From positions 8,990,001 through 9,054,000 of the forward strand of contig CM114271.1 in the NCBI GenBank assembly GCA_050084515.1: a DNA stretch of 64,000 bases, given 5' to 3'. The notes under the pieces were generated by a model. The model worked only from the letters and a program-made list of their open reading frames with translations. It searched no databases and was not told where the DNA came from. Of the stretch, positions 43,870-55,392 are shown piece after piece. The stretch's first letter is position 1. Every line of letters begins with the position of its first letter. The position numbers and the translations under genes are program-made. The DNA comes from Blasia pusilla. Lineage: Eukaryota; Marchantiophyta; Marchantiopsida; Blasiales.

Positions 43870-44900
43870 GCATCGTCCTCTCCCTCTAGTATGCCAGTGG
43901 AGGAGACTTGGAAGCCATTACTTGGGCCCAAGCTTACGGGAGGTGAGAAACGACGCTTGACCCAGTTTCTACGTGCTTATAGGAGTTGTTTTGCCTTTAG
44001 CATGAAGGAGTTGGGTTCTCTGGTTGGACCCGGTATACGGATTGATTTGGCTAGTGATACGCCAATCTTCCGTCGTCCCTACCGATATAGTGATATGGAG
44101 AGGGACCTGATTGAGTAGGGCGTTGGACCTTTTGGAGGTGGATTAGTGGAGTTGTCGCATGGAGAGTATGCATCGCCCTTTGTCATGCTGCTAAAAGGAT
44201 ATGCATGGCAACCACACGGATAGGCGGATGTGTGGAGATTACCGTCCTATCAATCGGCAAACCAAGGCCGATAGGTATGCCATGCCTACACTGAGAGATC
44301 TTTGATGTGGTGGGACAGCAAAGATTTTTAGTACTTTGGATCTTCGGCAGGATACCATCAATTGCCGATTTGGGAGAGTGACAAGGCCAAGACAAACATT
44401 TTGGGGTGTCAACTCTCATGGCAAGGATTGTTTGTACGGTGGAAATTCTTACCCTTTGGGTTGAAGAATGCACTGCCGAGTTTCAAAGAGTGATGGGCAG
44501 GATCCTAGCAGGGGTTGGATTTTGTTCGGTGTTACATTGATGATATCTTGGTGTTCAGTAACACGGTGGAGGAGCATCAGATACATTTGCAGATGGTGTT
44601 TGAGCGGTTGAAAGCTCATGGTCTACGTTTGCATCCAAGAAAGTGTAAGTTCTTCCATGAGGATGTTGAGTACTTGGGTCATGTGATCTATCCAGGTGGT
44701 TTGGGAGTTCAGCAAGCAAAGGTGGAGGCTATTGCACTTATTCCACGTCCGATAGATGTGAGTAGAGTTCAAGCATTCATGGGATTGGCGAACTACTATC
44801 GGAGGTATGTGAAGGGATTTAGTGCTCTGGCAAATCCTTTGAACCAATTGCTGAAATCAGATCAAGAGTGGCACTGGGGAGATGATCAGGAGGGAGCTTT
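43870..44900 (+). pseudogene. Ty3/gypsy reverse transcriptase
   Basis: LTQFLRAYRSCFAFSMKEL, PYRYSDMERDLIE, then decayed palm motifs, FLPFGLKNALPSF and the catalytic CYIDDILVFSNTVEEH (44530-44575). LEYLGHVI-type and FMGLANYYRRYVKGF thumb/connection segments complete it. Stops at about 44118, 44220, 44490 and 44510. Confidence 0.85.
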
Positions 44901-45330
44901 TGTGGAGCTTAAGGCCCATTGGTGGCGGCGCCTATCTTGAGGAGACCTATCGAGGGCGCCCATTTCGATTACACCGATTGGAGTAGGTTGGGACTTGGAG
45001 CGGTGTTGACACAACATGATGATGAGCACATGGAGTTTGTGGTGGCCTATGCAAGTCGTTCGAATAATGCAATGAGTCACTGTAGTTCATATGAGGGAGA
45101 GTGCTTGGCAAGTAGTGTGGTGTGGCACACTTTAGGTGTTACTTGTTTGGCACAGATTTACCCTTGTTCGATCACCGGCCGCTCAAGTGGTTGATGGAGT
45201 CGGACAAGCTTACAGGGGAAGCTTGCACGGTGGGCTCTTATCTTACAGAGTATGACTTCCGGGTGGTACATAGACCTGGAGTTGCCAACCTTGATCTTGA
45301 TGGGTTGAGTAGGAACCCATGTACTAGCCA
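44900..45330 (+). pseudogene. RNase H of the gypsy element
   Basis: FDYTDWSRLGLGAVLTQ (first catalytic Asp region, here DYTD), SSYEGECLA (the conserved Glu), FDHRPLKWL and VVHRPGVANLDLDGLSR. This is the Ty3-type RNase H layout. One frameshift near 45130. Confidence 0.8.
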
Positions 45331-45536
45331 AGAGGATACAAGCGGGGCTAGATGGCATGGCGAGGTTGATGAGGAGATGCCGCCAGGTTGGCATGCATCC
45401 GCCTTTTATGTTGGTTAGGTGGACTCTAGTATGGAGGACCACATGATATCTTACTCTAGTCGAGGGTAGATGGCCACCTTGAGATCCTAAGGTTGGAGAT
45501 GGTGGTACGGATCAGCGTGATATTCATGATGATGCG

Positions 45537-46760
45537 TTGGTGTTGGAGTTCCTACGGACCAGTAGGGTGCCAGGCATAGTGAGTGCCAAGGAGCGAGACC
45601 GTGTTCTTCAACGTGCTAAGAGGTATCGATTGGAGGGAACACATATTCTCCGCATGTGGGAGGATGGTAGAGTACGAGTAGTGCCACATTTGGCTCAGAG
45701 AGAGCGCATTGTGCGACATGCCCATGAGGAGTTGGGACATTTTGGGGTAAAGCGTACGTATAGCTTACTCCTTGGCCAGTATTGGTGGCGTGGCATGCAT
45801 ACTCAGTGCAGTGATTGGTGTCACGTTGTATGGTTTGTGACCGGGTGAGGGCATCATTTAATGCCCCTACACCACAATTACACCCCTTGCCTATTATGGG
45901 GTTGGGTTACCGTTGGAGTGTGGACTTTGCGGGACCGTTACCATTGACTGTACGATATCATCGATATGTGTTGGTGATGGTGGAGCACTTCTCCAAGTGG
46001 ATTGAGTTGGTGGCATTATCGGACAAGGCAAGTGAGGGAACGGCGTATGCGTTTCTGGATAGAGTGCTTAGTCATTTTGGTGCACCACCGGTGAAGTCTT
46101 GACCGACCGCAGGCAGTGAGTTTTAGGGTGAGTTTCAGGTCTTGTGTGACAAGGCGTTGATTGATCATCGGACCACGTCTCGAGATCATCCAAAGGCGGA
46201 TGGTTTGGCTGAGCGTGTGGTTCAGACGGTGAAGAGGGCATTGCGCAAGTATGGCCTACAGAAGGGGCATCTTGGAGACTGGGATATCCAGTTGCCATGG
46301 TTAGCCATGGGATATAGGTTCAGTCGCCAAGCATACTTGGCTTCCTTCTCACCTTATTTTCTGTTATACGGCCGAGATCTAGACTTGCCAGCAGCAATTC
46401 GTCGGGAGTCTAGTGAGGTGGTGGACCTTGATGACCCAGAGATGTGGATGAGGGTGTGTTCTCAACGAGCGGAGCTCTTTCGGAGAGTTATGCCAACAGC
46501 CTTTGAGAATCTTGCCATTGCTCAACACAGGGATACGTTGCGGTATGCAACCATTCGGGGTGGAGGTTATCGACCATCGATTCGTAGGTTCCATGTGGGG
46601 GACTATGTCTATTTGCAGCAGATTGCCCCGACAACGTTGGATGTGACGGCAGGCCGCACTATTTTACGAGTGCGTGAGGTGTTAGCTTCTGGAGTTCTCA
46701 TGTTGGAGGGTCGTGATGGAGTTGTTTGGAAGGACCATGTGCGTAATTGTGCGCCATGTC
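45537..46760 (+). pseudogene. Integrase of the gypsy element
   Basis: H2C2 zinc finger HEELGHFGVKRTYSLLLGQY with paired cysteines (WCHVV..CMVC). The core has SVDFAGPL (first Asp), GSEF (second Asp region lost: the usual DRG is altered) and GLAERVVQTVKRAL (Glu). GDYVYLQ/RVREVLASGVLML lie toward the C-terminus. Stops at about 45842 and 46102. The 46142-46963 frame is open to the PHD finger. Confidence 0.85.
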
Positions 46761-46822
46761 ATCTTCCAAATGTGGATGGTACTGTTGACCCAAGCTTAGC
46801 CATGATACGTGCTAGCTTGAGG

Positions 46823-46963
46823 TGCATGTTGTGTGGGTCTGCTGGTAACGCAGCCCGTATGTTGGTGTGTGATCGGTGTTCTAGGGGTTGGCACATGATG
46901 TGTTTGACTCCACGTTTGGATGTTGTTCCTACTGGAAGGTGGGTTTGTCCTCGATGTACTTAG
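46823..46963 (+). CDS. C-terminal PHD finger of the integrase polyprotein
   Basis: The spacing is C-x2-C-x11-C-x2-C-x4-H-x2-C-x14-C-x2-C, a complete C4HC3 PHD finger, with the Trp two residues before the last cysteine pair (GRWVCPRC). It is in frame with the integrase and ends at the stop. PHD fingers read histone H3 tails, so it may target integration much as a chromodomain does in chromoviruses. No chromodomain is present in this element. Confidence 0.85.
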   Translation, partial: CMLCGSAGNAARMLVCDRCSRGWHMMCLTPRLDVVPTGRWVCPRCT

Positions 46964-47135
46964 GAGAGGTAGATGACTTGATCTTTGCATGATATGGATT
47001 ACAGATGTGCGACTAACGATGGAGCAACCTAGCACCCGGCCTTCTGATTCGGGCACCCAAGAAGGTGTATAGCATGTAGTAGATGTATAGGGCTACCGGG
47101 AGTTAGAGGACCTAACCGATTAGATTAGGGGGCGA

Positions 47136-47711
47136 GTTGTGGTACACTTGCGTTTGTGGATACTCTCGTCTATGTTATGTATGTATGTGAGTATGGTATG
47201 TCAGTGATGTATGTTGTATGACGATGGGGATTCGCACGACAGCTGTCATGACCATACGGATTATGTCGTAGAGTATAGTGCTGGTAGAGGCCATTCCTTA
47301 TGTAGGACCGTAGTGGCTTGGTAGAGATGCGGTTCCATACATAGGGTTGGGGTTACTCACTTGGGGTGACTTTCCCAGAGGGCCCGCTCTTAGGTTGGAG
47401 GATATAAGGTGGCTTGCCCTCAAAGAGCGATCATTCTTTGAGTTGAGCACTATGCGTTGGGAGTTAGCCTTGGTAGTGAGTAGAGCTCTTGGCTATGGTG
47501 TTTCCCGCAAGCTTCGACCTAGATTCTCCCATCGTGGAGTGGATTTGGCTCGATTGTATGTGATTGTAAACGTGTTTTATGATAGTAGGTCTTTCACGGA
47601 TTTCAGTTGTGGTACACTTGCGTTTGTGGATACTCTCGTCTATGTTATGTATGTATGTGAGTATGGTATGTCAGCGATGTATGTTGTATGACGATGGGGA
47701 TTCGCACGACA
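47136..47711 (+). repeat. Terminal repeats B1-A2-B2
   Basis: B1 47136-47241 ends GCACGACA, followed by two bases GC, then A2 from TGTCATG (47244-47605) and B2 (47606-47711). A purine-rich GGGGGCGAG lies just before B1. Confidence 0.8.
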
Positions 47712-48021
47712 GGATACTATTAGGGAATACATCCAAAGATTTTGAAGCCTACTTAATAAACTAGAACACATCACCACTTCTCAGTTGGTAGATTGGTTTG
47801 TGTCTGGACTATCCAAGGAAATGGACCAATATTGCCGCCGGGGCCAACGACAATCGCTGGAAGCGGTCATTGCATCCGCGGAAGCATACGAAGCCTCCAA
47901 GAAATCTCACAAGACGCGAGGACAACGTCTCCAACGGCGAGGCGCTTTGCATACTATATCTTTGTCTGAAGACGAAGCATCCTCTACGGACACCGAAGCT
48001 TCTACTAACGATACCTCTCAA
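47712..48021 (+). pseudogene. Retrotransposon gag, 3' part
   Basis: Continues the frame broken at 37979: TIREYIQRF, one stop, LLNKLEHITTSQLVDWFVSG, then a serine/acid-rich tail. It fuses to an LTR fragment at about 48022, a further deletion. Confidence 0.7.
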
Positions 48022-48484
48022 AAATTTCTTCATTCTGATGTGCAATGCATATGTCAGAGAATTCTTATTGGGTCTGCAGAGTGAGGAGTGGATTGGGAGA
48101 GCAACTTTCACCAATAGAATAATCAACTTTGAGATGTGAGAAATCTATTTGACAGAGAGTAGCCTGCCAAGATGAATTGAATTCCGAAAGTAGGAGAAGC
48201 CTTCTTCTTGTTGAGATCTCTGTGAGGTTCTTTGGTGTTGAGTGAAGATCTTCCTGAGCGTGAATTCAATTCCACTAGAGAGAATGGAGGAAAGAAATCT
48301 TAGTACTTATGGAGAGAAGAATATAATGATAAATGATTGAATCCGAATTGTATACACTTAACTACATCTGTTGCAAGATAAACACCAATTTAAACTCTCT
48401 TTTCAGATAATCGTGATCCTCTTGGGGATTGAACTCATTAAATTACCCTAAAAGAATCAATTCTTATAATTCTTGTACATTACA
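48022..48484 (+). repeat. Truncated LTR of Tat/Athila-like element
   Basis: Collinear with 33945-34409 (last third of LTR 1), ending TTGTACATTACA. Its left part is missing and it abuts copia sequence at 48485. Confidence 0.75.
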
Positions 48485-49047
48485 TGTGGCATAAGAGAAT
48501 TGGACATATGAATCTTCAAAGATTACAGAGTCTTTCATCATCTAATCTACTGATAGGACTTCCTAAATTAGCGAGTCCTGCTATATTAGAGGTATGTCGT
48601 ACCTGCCAATTTGGAAAACAAGCTAGATTTCCTTTCCCAAAGCAAGGTAGAAGAATATCTTAGATATTGGAGTTGATTCACAGTGATGTGTGTGGACAAC
48701 ATCACAACATAGCCTAAGTGATTGTGTGTACTTTGTTTGATTTATTGATGACTTTTCTAGGTATGTATGGGTATACTTTCTGAAAGCCAAGTCAAAGGCA
48801 TTCTCAATGTTTCAAACATTCAAAATTCTAGTAGAGAAGCAGACTCGATAACACATTCTGAAATTGCGTTATGATGGAGAAGGAGAGAATCTTTCAACAA
48901 AGTTTGATGACTACTTACGTTAGAATGGCATCCAACGTCAAGTGAATTATCGTTACACTCAACAACAAAATGGAGTGGCTGAGAGGAAGATTCGACATAA
49001 TGCTGAGGCGATACGAGCTATGATGAATGAGAAGAACATGCTTAAGG

Positions 49048-50051
49048 TGTCGCGCCCCTACTCTTCTTGAACGTCAATCTTTGGTGTTGCGGAAGTGTAC
49101 GTTCAGTAGGTCACGATCTCATGGCCGATCTACACCCAAACACGCACTCTTGTTAGTCGGGTCTGGGCCAACCAGCGTTCCAACCCATCGAGTTCTCAAC
49201 TCGGCGTCTCATCAAGCTCAACCTTCCTTAGTTCCTAGTTTCCAAAACACGGCAAGTCCTTCAAGACTTGGAACAGACTTCCTGGTTAGTCCAGGGATCT
49301 GAAACGGCACCCGCGCGCCTAGCGATCGCAACTATTCAACAGTCCTCGTGTGAGTTCGAAACCGAGACCCAAGTAATTGAGTCGCGGGGTGAAATCCAAG
49401 AGGGATGTCTAAAATTGCCTCAATAGACTTGGTGCAGGTTTTCCAACCCAACTCCCAAACTCGCGTTCCGTTCCATGCCCTTGAGCCGCCCCGCGGCGCC
49501 CAAAGTGGGGTTCGGGTTCCAAGCACTCTCGAAGACCTTCCCCCTTACTAGTACTTCAGGGGTTCTCCAATAACCCCCCCCTTGGAAAAGGAGGGTCGGG
49601 CCCTTCATTGTGGCCCTCAACCCGACTCTATTTACAGTCGTTTCTGGGTTGTTTCTCAGCCGCTGCTAAAGCGTTTGCAAAGCTCTTTAGTGCGTTTGAA
49701 CCGGCTTTCCATAAGATTTCTAACGCACCCTTATTTAATCCAACCGCATATTGGCACTAAAAGTTATGGCCATAAATATAGTCGGAAACTCTCAAACGCT
49801 AGTGGCGTTCCAAATCCGGATTCTTCCTTTTGGCAACCCACTTTCTAGACTCGACTTCTTTCAAGTCTCAATCCGTGTTTGGTCCAGGTTTCTCGGTCGC
49901 GACCACAACATCTGAAACGTGACGCCTCACTCACGTCTCGTCTCTTGTCTTCTCTTTGAGACTACTCCAACGCGCAAATCATCTTAGCGTGAGCCCGCTA
50001 ATATTCCGATGTTCCGCTTGGCACTCGTTTGGTCATGAGGGTCGCGACACT
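49048..50051 (-). repeat. 3' LTR of chromovirus
   Basis: TGTCGCG...CGCGACA ends. Close to the LTR halves at 55393-55460 and 56462-57401 and to the solo LTRs. 50052-50731 between it and the pol stop holds no gene. Confidence 0.85.
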
Positions 50052-50731
50052 CACCCCTCTTTAGAGGTTGATGCCCTCATCAATGCAAACCTTTGTTATG
50101 TCAAGTCTCTTGTAGCCTACCCCTTGACATTGAATCTGGTGGCTAACCCGCAATTCCTCTTAGTCTATAGTTGCCGCTTTGCCCCACTTAGAATTATTAG
50201 CCTCTCCTCTTTGATAAGCCTGGACAGGTTCCAAAGAACTAACCTATCAAATAAGCTAACTAAGTGTGCAACCTTAGACTCTTCTGGCTCACTCTTGTAA
50301 ACATCACACCTGTTTACCTGGTCTACAAATCGTACTACTATTGGGTCGCTCTCATATTCGAATTAGGCGCGTCACTAAGTTTACTTATGTGGCCACAAGT
50401 AAGATCACCCCAAGCCCCAAGACAGACTTCATCTGCCCCGCCGACGCTAGGGCGAGCCCGAGTGTAATCCAACACAAAGTCCTGTTCTAGGTGCTTATCC
50501 ACATACGAGCTCTCACCTCAAATACTCCTTGTCTGTCCTCTTGACGTACATCCTAAGCCTATGATGAACGACTCATAGCCATGCACTACCACATACAAAT
50601 TGCAATCAACTCTGGCATCGAATCTCCAAATCCATACACTCCTTTATTGCAACACTGGCATATTCTAGTTACAACGGCCTTCGGCCCAAGATTCCACTGG
50701 TTACAAGTTATGTCTCTAGCTTCTCCTCGTA

Positions 50732-52825
50732 CTAACGTATGTGCTTCGCTTGTTTTCCCTTGAAGTCTCGCAACAACTCTTGCGCGTGTTCCAAATCCGC
50801 CTCCGCAATCCAAGTCGCCTCCTTCACATGGTAGCCCTTCCATTTTACCAAGTATTCATACTTGTTGGCCCGACGCCTTGAACGTAAGATGGTCTCCACC
50901 TCAAACTCCGGCTCTTCAATTATGATAACCGGGTGCGGTCTCACCAATTGTCTCCGCGCGAAACGTCCATTATCTTGAAGATATTTCTTCAACAATGACA
51001 CATGAAAGGTCGGGTGAATCTTGAACTCGTCCGGCAACCTCAACGTGTACACATCCTCAAACGGGTTTGCCACAATCACATACGGTCCAGCATACTTGGC
51101 AGGCAGCTTCGCAGACAACTCTTTCGCAAGAGTGAGGTTCTTCACACTCAACCACACTTGCTCTCCAACTTGGAATCGTACTTGGCGCCAACTCTTGTTA
51201 GCATGCTTAACGTACCTCATTTGAGCCTTTGCAAGACTTTGCCTCACTCGCTCTTCCCGTTCTCGCATCTCCACCAACAAACCTTGTGTCGTCGCTTGTC
51301 GTGTTCGTGCCAATGTAGTACCCTTCGGAAGGGCTAGGTCAAGAGCCCCTTCTGGCTCTCGTCCATTTTCCAGGAGAAACTGAGATTCTCCAGTTGCAGA
51401 ATGCTTGGTCGAGTTGTAGCAGTACTCCGCCATGCTCAGCCACTTGACCCTATCTCGTTGATCAGCACTGACATAATTCCCTAAGTACTGATTCACCATA
51501 GAGTTGACCTTTTCAGTCTGTCCATCCGTCTGTGGGTGGAAAGCCGTACTGAAACTCACCTTGGTCTTAAACCTTCTGAACAAGTGCTTCCAAAAAGCAC
51601 TCGTAAACTTCGGATCCCGATCTGAAATAATGCTCCTCGGCAAACCGTGAGCACGCCACCAGCTATCAAGAAACAATTGCGACGTCGTATAAGCCGTTGC
51701 GGAATCCACCGTCGGCACGAATCTTGCCAACTTGCTAAACCGATCAACAATCACAAGTATAACGTTGTATCCCTCAGATTCCAAAAGACTCGTGATGAAA
51801 TCCATACTCACACTTTGCAAGGGTCCTTCTGGGATCAGCAAGGGATGCAACAAGCCCTGTTTCTTATCATAAGAGACTCCATTCGCTTGGCAGATCACAC
51901 AGGTCTTCACATATTGAGCAACATCCTCTTTCATGTTGGGCCAAAAGAACCGTTTCGACAGAACAGTTAGCGTAGATTTCTCTCCTTTATATCCTGCCAA
52001 GGGTCCGTCGTGACATTCCGCTAACACTTTGGTTTGCATCCTGCCTTGCCCTACATAGATCCTACTGTGTTTGAACCTTAGTAAAGCGTGCCTCAAACTT
52101 ATGTTGGCCACCTTCTCACCCTGCTTCAACTTCCTCAGGTATTCCCCTGCATGAGCATCCTTCATATATCCTTCACGAATCCTTCTTTCTAGGTCTGTTT
52201 CTTTAGGGAACATTGCTCTCAAGACTTGTGTCGTGGATGGCATGTGTTCCTCCTTGCGACTCAACGCAGCTGGAATCACATTATCTTTACCTGGCTTGTG
52301 AATCAACTCAACATCCATCAACGCCAAGGTATCATGCCATCGCAGTTGTTTCAGTGTCACTCGATCTTGGGTCTCAAAATACTTGAGTGATATATTATCG
52401 GTGAATATTCGAGTCCTGTGGAGCCCTAGATAATGCCGCCACTTCCTCAAGCAATGTACCACCGCGAACAACTCTTTCTCGTGAGTAGGCCATCTCCTTT
52501 CAGTATCGCTAAGCTTCTTGCTCTCGTATGCCACCGGTCTCCCTTCTTGCACCAACATTCCTGCAACCACGAAATCACTAGCATCGGTATGCACTTCGAA
52601 CGGTTTGTCAAACTCCGGCAGCTTCAACACTGGTTCCTGCGATAGAATTTGCTTCACTCGGCTGAATGCCTCATTAACTTCCTGGGTCCAAGTTGTGTTG
52701 GCAAACTTTTCTGTCCAATCCGTGAGAGGTCTCACAATTCCCGAAAAGTTTTTCACATAAGTGCGATAGAACTGCACCGCACCTATGAACCTCCTCATCC
52801 CCTTTACAATGGATGGGGTTCTCAC
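50732..52825 (-). CDS. Chromovirus pol: RT end, RNase H, integrase, chromodomain
   Basis: A 697-codon open frame on the minus strand. It starts in the RT connection (GMRRFIGAVQFYRTYVKNFS). RNase H: FEVHTDASDFVVAGML...YESKKLSDTERRWPTHEKEL. Integrase: CVICQANG, VSMDFITSLL, ISDRDPKFTS and HPQTDGQTEKVN (D,D,E all present). The C-terminal chromodomain FEVETILRSRRRANKYEYLV...KWKGYHVKEATWIAE has the aromatic residues that bind methylated H3 in chromoviruses. The frame is intact for this half, implying a fairly recent insertion. Confidence 0.9.
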   Translation of the reverse strand: MRTPSIVKGMRRFIGAVQFYRTYVKNFSGIVRPLTDWTEKFANTTWTQEVNEAFSRVKQILSQEPVLKLPEFDKPFEVHTDASDFVVAGMLVQEGRPVAYESKKLSDTERRWPTHEKELFAVVHCLRKWRHYLGLHRTRIFTDNISLKYFETQDRVTLKQLRWHDTLALMDVELIHKPGKDNVIPAALSRKEEHMPSTTQVLRAMFPKETDLERRIREGYMKDAHAGEYLRKLKQGEKVANISLRHALLRFKHSRIYVGQGRMQTKVLAECHDGPLAGYKGEKSTLTVLSKRFFWPNMKEDVAQYVKTCVICQANGVSYDKKQGLLHPLLIPEGPLQSVSMDFITSLLESEGYNVILVIVDRFSKLARFVPTVDSATAYTTSQLFLDSWWRAHGLPRSIISDRDPKFTSAFWKHLFRRFKTKVSFSTAFHPQTDGQTEKVNSMVNQYLGNYVSADQRDRVKWLSMAEYCYNSTKHSATGESQFLLENGREPEGALDLALPKGTTLARTRQATTQGLLVEMREREERVRQSLAKAQMRYVKHANKSWRQVRFQVGEQVWLSVKNLTLAKELSAKLPAKYAGPYVIVANPFEDVYTLRLPDEFKIHPTFHVSLLKKYLQDNGRFARRQLVRPHPVIIIEEPEFEVETILRSRRRANKYEYLVKWKGYHVKEATWIAEADLEHAQELLRDFKGKQAKHIR

Positions 52826-54165
52826 TCGGAAATCGCTTTTACCTTCTCCTTGTCTGGACTGATGCCATCTGCACTGACCATGTGACCCAAGAATTTGATC
52901 TTGCTCAAACCAAATTCACTCTTCTCTACATTTGCATACAGCTGATTCGCCCTTAGCTCTCACATTTCGAACGTGCTCCTCTAGTGACTTCGAATAGATA
53001 AGTATGTCGTCAATATAGATGATAACATACTCATCCACTTCCTTGTGAAAAATGAAGTTCATCAATGTGGTGAACGTCGGAGGCGCGTTACATAGACCAA
53101 AAGGCATCACTACAAACTCAAAGGACCCGTATCTCGTCCTGCACGCAGTCTTCTCCACATCTGCTTCGGCAATCCGAATCTGGTAATATCCTGACTTCAA
53201 GTCAATCCTACTGAAATATCTCGCGCCTGCCGCCTATCGAAGAGATAATCTATCCTTGGTAGAAGATAATTGTTCTGAACCGTCACTTTATTCAGCCCAC
53301 GGTAATCAACACACAACCTGATCTTTCCATCCTTCTTCTTTACAAAAAGAACAGGTGCTCCATAAAGTGACTTGCTAGTCCTAATGTAACCTTTTTCCAA
53401 GAGCTCACTTAACTGCTTTTTCAACTCAAGAAGTTCCTCCTGATTCAACCTATATGGTGCTTTTGAAGGCGGTTGGGAACCGGGTACGATCTTTATCTTA
53501 TGATCAACGGCTCCATGTGGCGGAAATACAGTCGGAAGCTCATTTGTCAAGACATCCTCAAACTCCTTGACCACTTCCTGGAGTGGTTTTGGGATTCCCC
53601 TTGAATCAGCGTCCTGATCTCTGCGTATTCTACTTGTAGCCTCCTCCACTTGTCTCATCAAGCAGAGAAATCCATCCTCCAACTCGGTCATGCTCCTCCT
53701 TGTAATCGAGTTCACTAACTCCTTTTTCGCCGGAACCTCACGCACCAACCGCACCTGTAACCGTTTTCCCTTTAGCAAGACTCTCAACCTCAAGGGTCTA
53801 TGTCTTAACTCCACCTCATACGCATCTAGGAATGTATTCCCCAAGACTCCGTCAATGCCATCCATTTCGCACACAGTGAAATTCTCCTTCAACTCGAATA
53901 CCCCGCATCCTACTATCAAACCCAAGACCAAATCAGAAGTCCGACGAGACTTGCCTCCTGCAAATCCTACCCGAATGGGCTCATCCGCCTTAGAGGTAGA
54001 CAACCCCAGTTCCTTCACGATTCTTGGGCTTAGGAAGGAGTGCGAAGCACCTGTATCCACGAGCAACAACACATCGCGATCAGCAATCTTGGATCTTAGG
54101 TACACCAAATTGTGCGTCCTCTTGGTGACCTGAAGGGACGTCTCGAGATTTCCCGCCAATAGATG
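52826..54165 (-). pseudogene. Chromovirus protease and reverse transcriptase
   Basis: Protease [18 protein letters not shown] (retropepsin DTG). [37 protein letters not shown] and YIDDILIYSKSLEEH, with conserved YIDD. Frameshifts at about 53200 (just before the SGYYQIRI segment) and near 52930 prevent one continuous polyprotein. Confidence 0.85.
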
Positions 54166-55249
54166 CTAAGCAGCCAACGCAATCATACTCCCATTACTAA
54201 CCTTCGGTTTCAAACACACTTTCACCAGGTGCCCCGGTTTGCCACAGTTGTAGCATATGACCTTGCCGTTCCCTGACTTCGAGTGCTGTCCTCCTTTCGG
54301 CTTCGCATGGAGTTCCACTCGTTTTTTCTTTCGGGCGACGACTCTCTGGATCGTCTTTGGCCCCCCCTCGCACTCTTTTGAATGCCTCCTTATTTTTTGA
54401 CTTCTTCGAAAAACCTTTTGGCTCAAAGGGTTTCTGGGTTTGGACCTCATCATCCCCAATCCGCTCCGCCAGCTTCAGAAGATCCGCGCAAGTATCTGGA
54501 AACGTTGGCATTCGGTAAAGGGCCTTTTCATCGCTCGGCTTGAGTCCACTTATGAAGATAGCCTTCTTCGCGTGCTCATCCATCTTTGGAATCGAAGTCA
54601 GTTTCGCACTAAACTCCCTCACATACGCGCTTAAGGAACCACTCTGCCGCATCCGCACGCATTCCACCGTGTCGCGCAACCCTTGGTACTCCGGAGTGAA
54701 TCGATCCCCAATCAACACCTTGAACTCCTCCCAACTCAGAGGTGACTCGCCACCCAGATATTCCTCTTGTTGAGTTGTCCACCATTGTAGCGCATGATCC
54801 TTCAGGAAAGTGACGGCTACCGTCACCTTGTCCTGCTCAGCAACCCTCTGCGCCCCGAAGTACAGTTCTAGTTCCGTAAGGAAATCCTTCACTTTCATGG
54901 CGCCCCACCCCGATGAATGGCGTGGCGAGTTTGTCTTCTTGAGCTTTTTGCCCGCACCCGGAGTTCGGGTGGCCTCTAACTCTGCAATCCGCTTGCTTTG
55001 CTGGGACATCTGCTCCACCAACAGCTTCAACAAGTCCAACGTCTGGCTCGACTCGGTCCGTTCCCCTGAGTTTGGGCCCGATGGCTCCGCGGAAGGATTC
55101 GCCTCTGGAACGTCCTCACGACTGGTGTTCAGCTCTTTGAGGGTCTCCGTCTCCTCCGTAGCTTCAAGGTCCGACATTGGTTCCTCTCTTGGTTCACGTC
55201 GCTTGATTCGACGCTTCTTGGGTTGTTCTCCCTCGATCGCCATTTTCAA
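54166..55249 (-). pseudogene. Chromovirus gag with zinc knuckle
   Basis: Starts MKMAIEGEQPKKRRIKRREP, a coiled coil QMSQQSKRIAELEATR, then the gag core LELYFGAQRVAEQDKVTVAV / ALQWWTTQQEE / WEEFKVLIGDRF / IFISGLKPSDEKAL. A CCHC knuckle CYNCGKPGHLVKVC at about 54235-54275 lies in a neighbouring frame after a frameshift at about 54375-54400. Confidence 0.85.
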
Positions 55250-55392
55250 GCCAACTCACTCAGATCTCCTCCTCATTTCTTGCGTCCCTCCTCGAGCGTC
55301 TAAGTCTAGCCGCTACCTTGAGTTTTCCCAAGCGTCCAGTTGATCCCACGACCCCAAGTTCTCGCTCACCAAGGATAAGCTTTGATACCACT

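Larger units (their letters stand above)
37980..47711 (+). mobile_element. Ty3/gypsy element with C5 methyltransferase and PHD finger
   Basis: Inserted in a gag frame with target duplication GGAT (37976-37979 and 47712-47715). Ends are TGTC...GACA. Domain order: gag with two zinc knuckles, degenerate protease, DNMT3-like cytosine methyltransferase, RT, RNase H, integrase, PHD finger. The repeats form A1 (37980-38345), then internal, B1 (47136-47241), A2 (47244-47605) and B2 (47606-47711). A1 and A2 are about 95% identical, B1 and B2 differ at one of 106 bases. Frameshifts and stops make it non-autonomous now. Confidence 0.85.

Noticed and set aside
37980-47711. Classifying the methyltransferase element as DIRS/PAT because of split repeats
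   Set aside because: Integrase with H2C2 finger and GLAERVVQTVK helix, Ty3-type RNase H and a target duplication are present; no tyrosine recombinase was seen.
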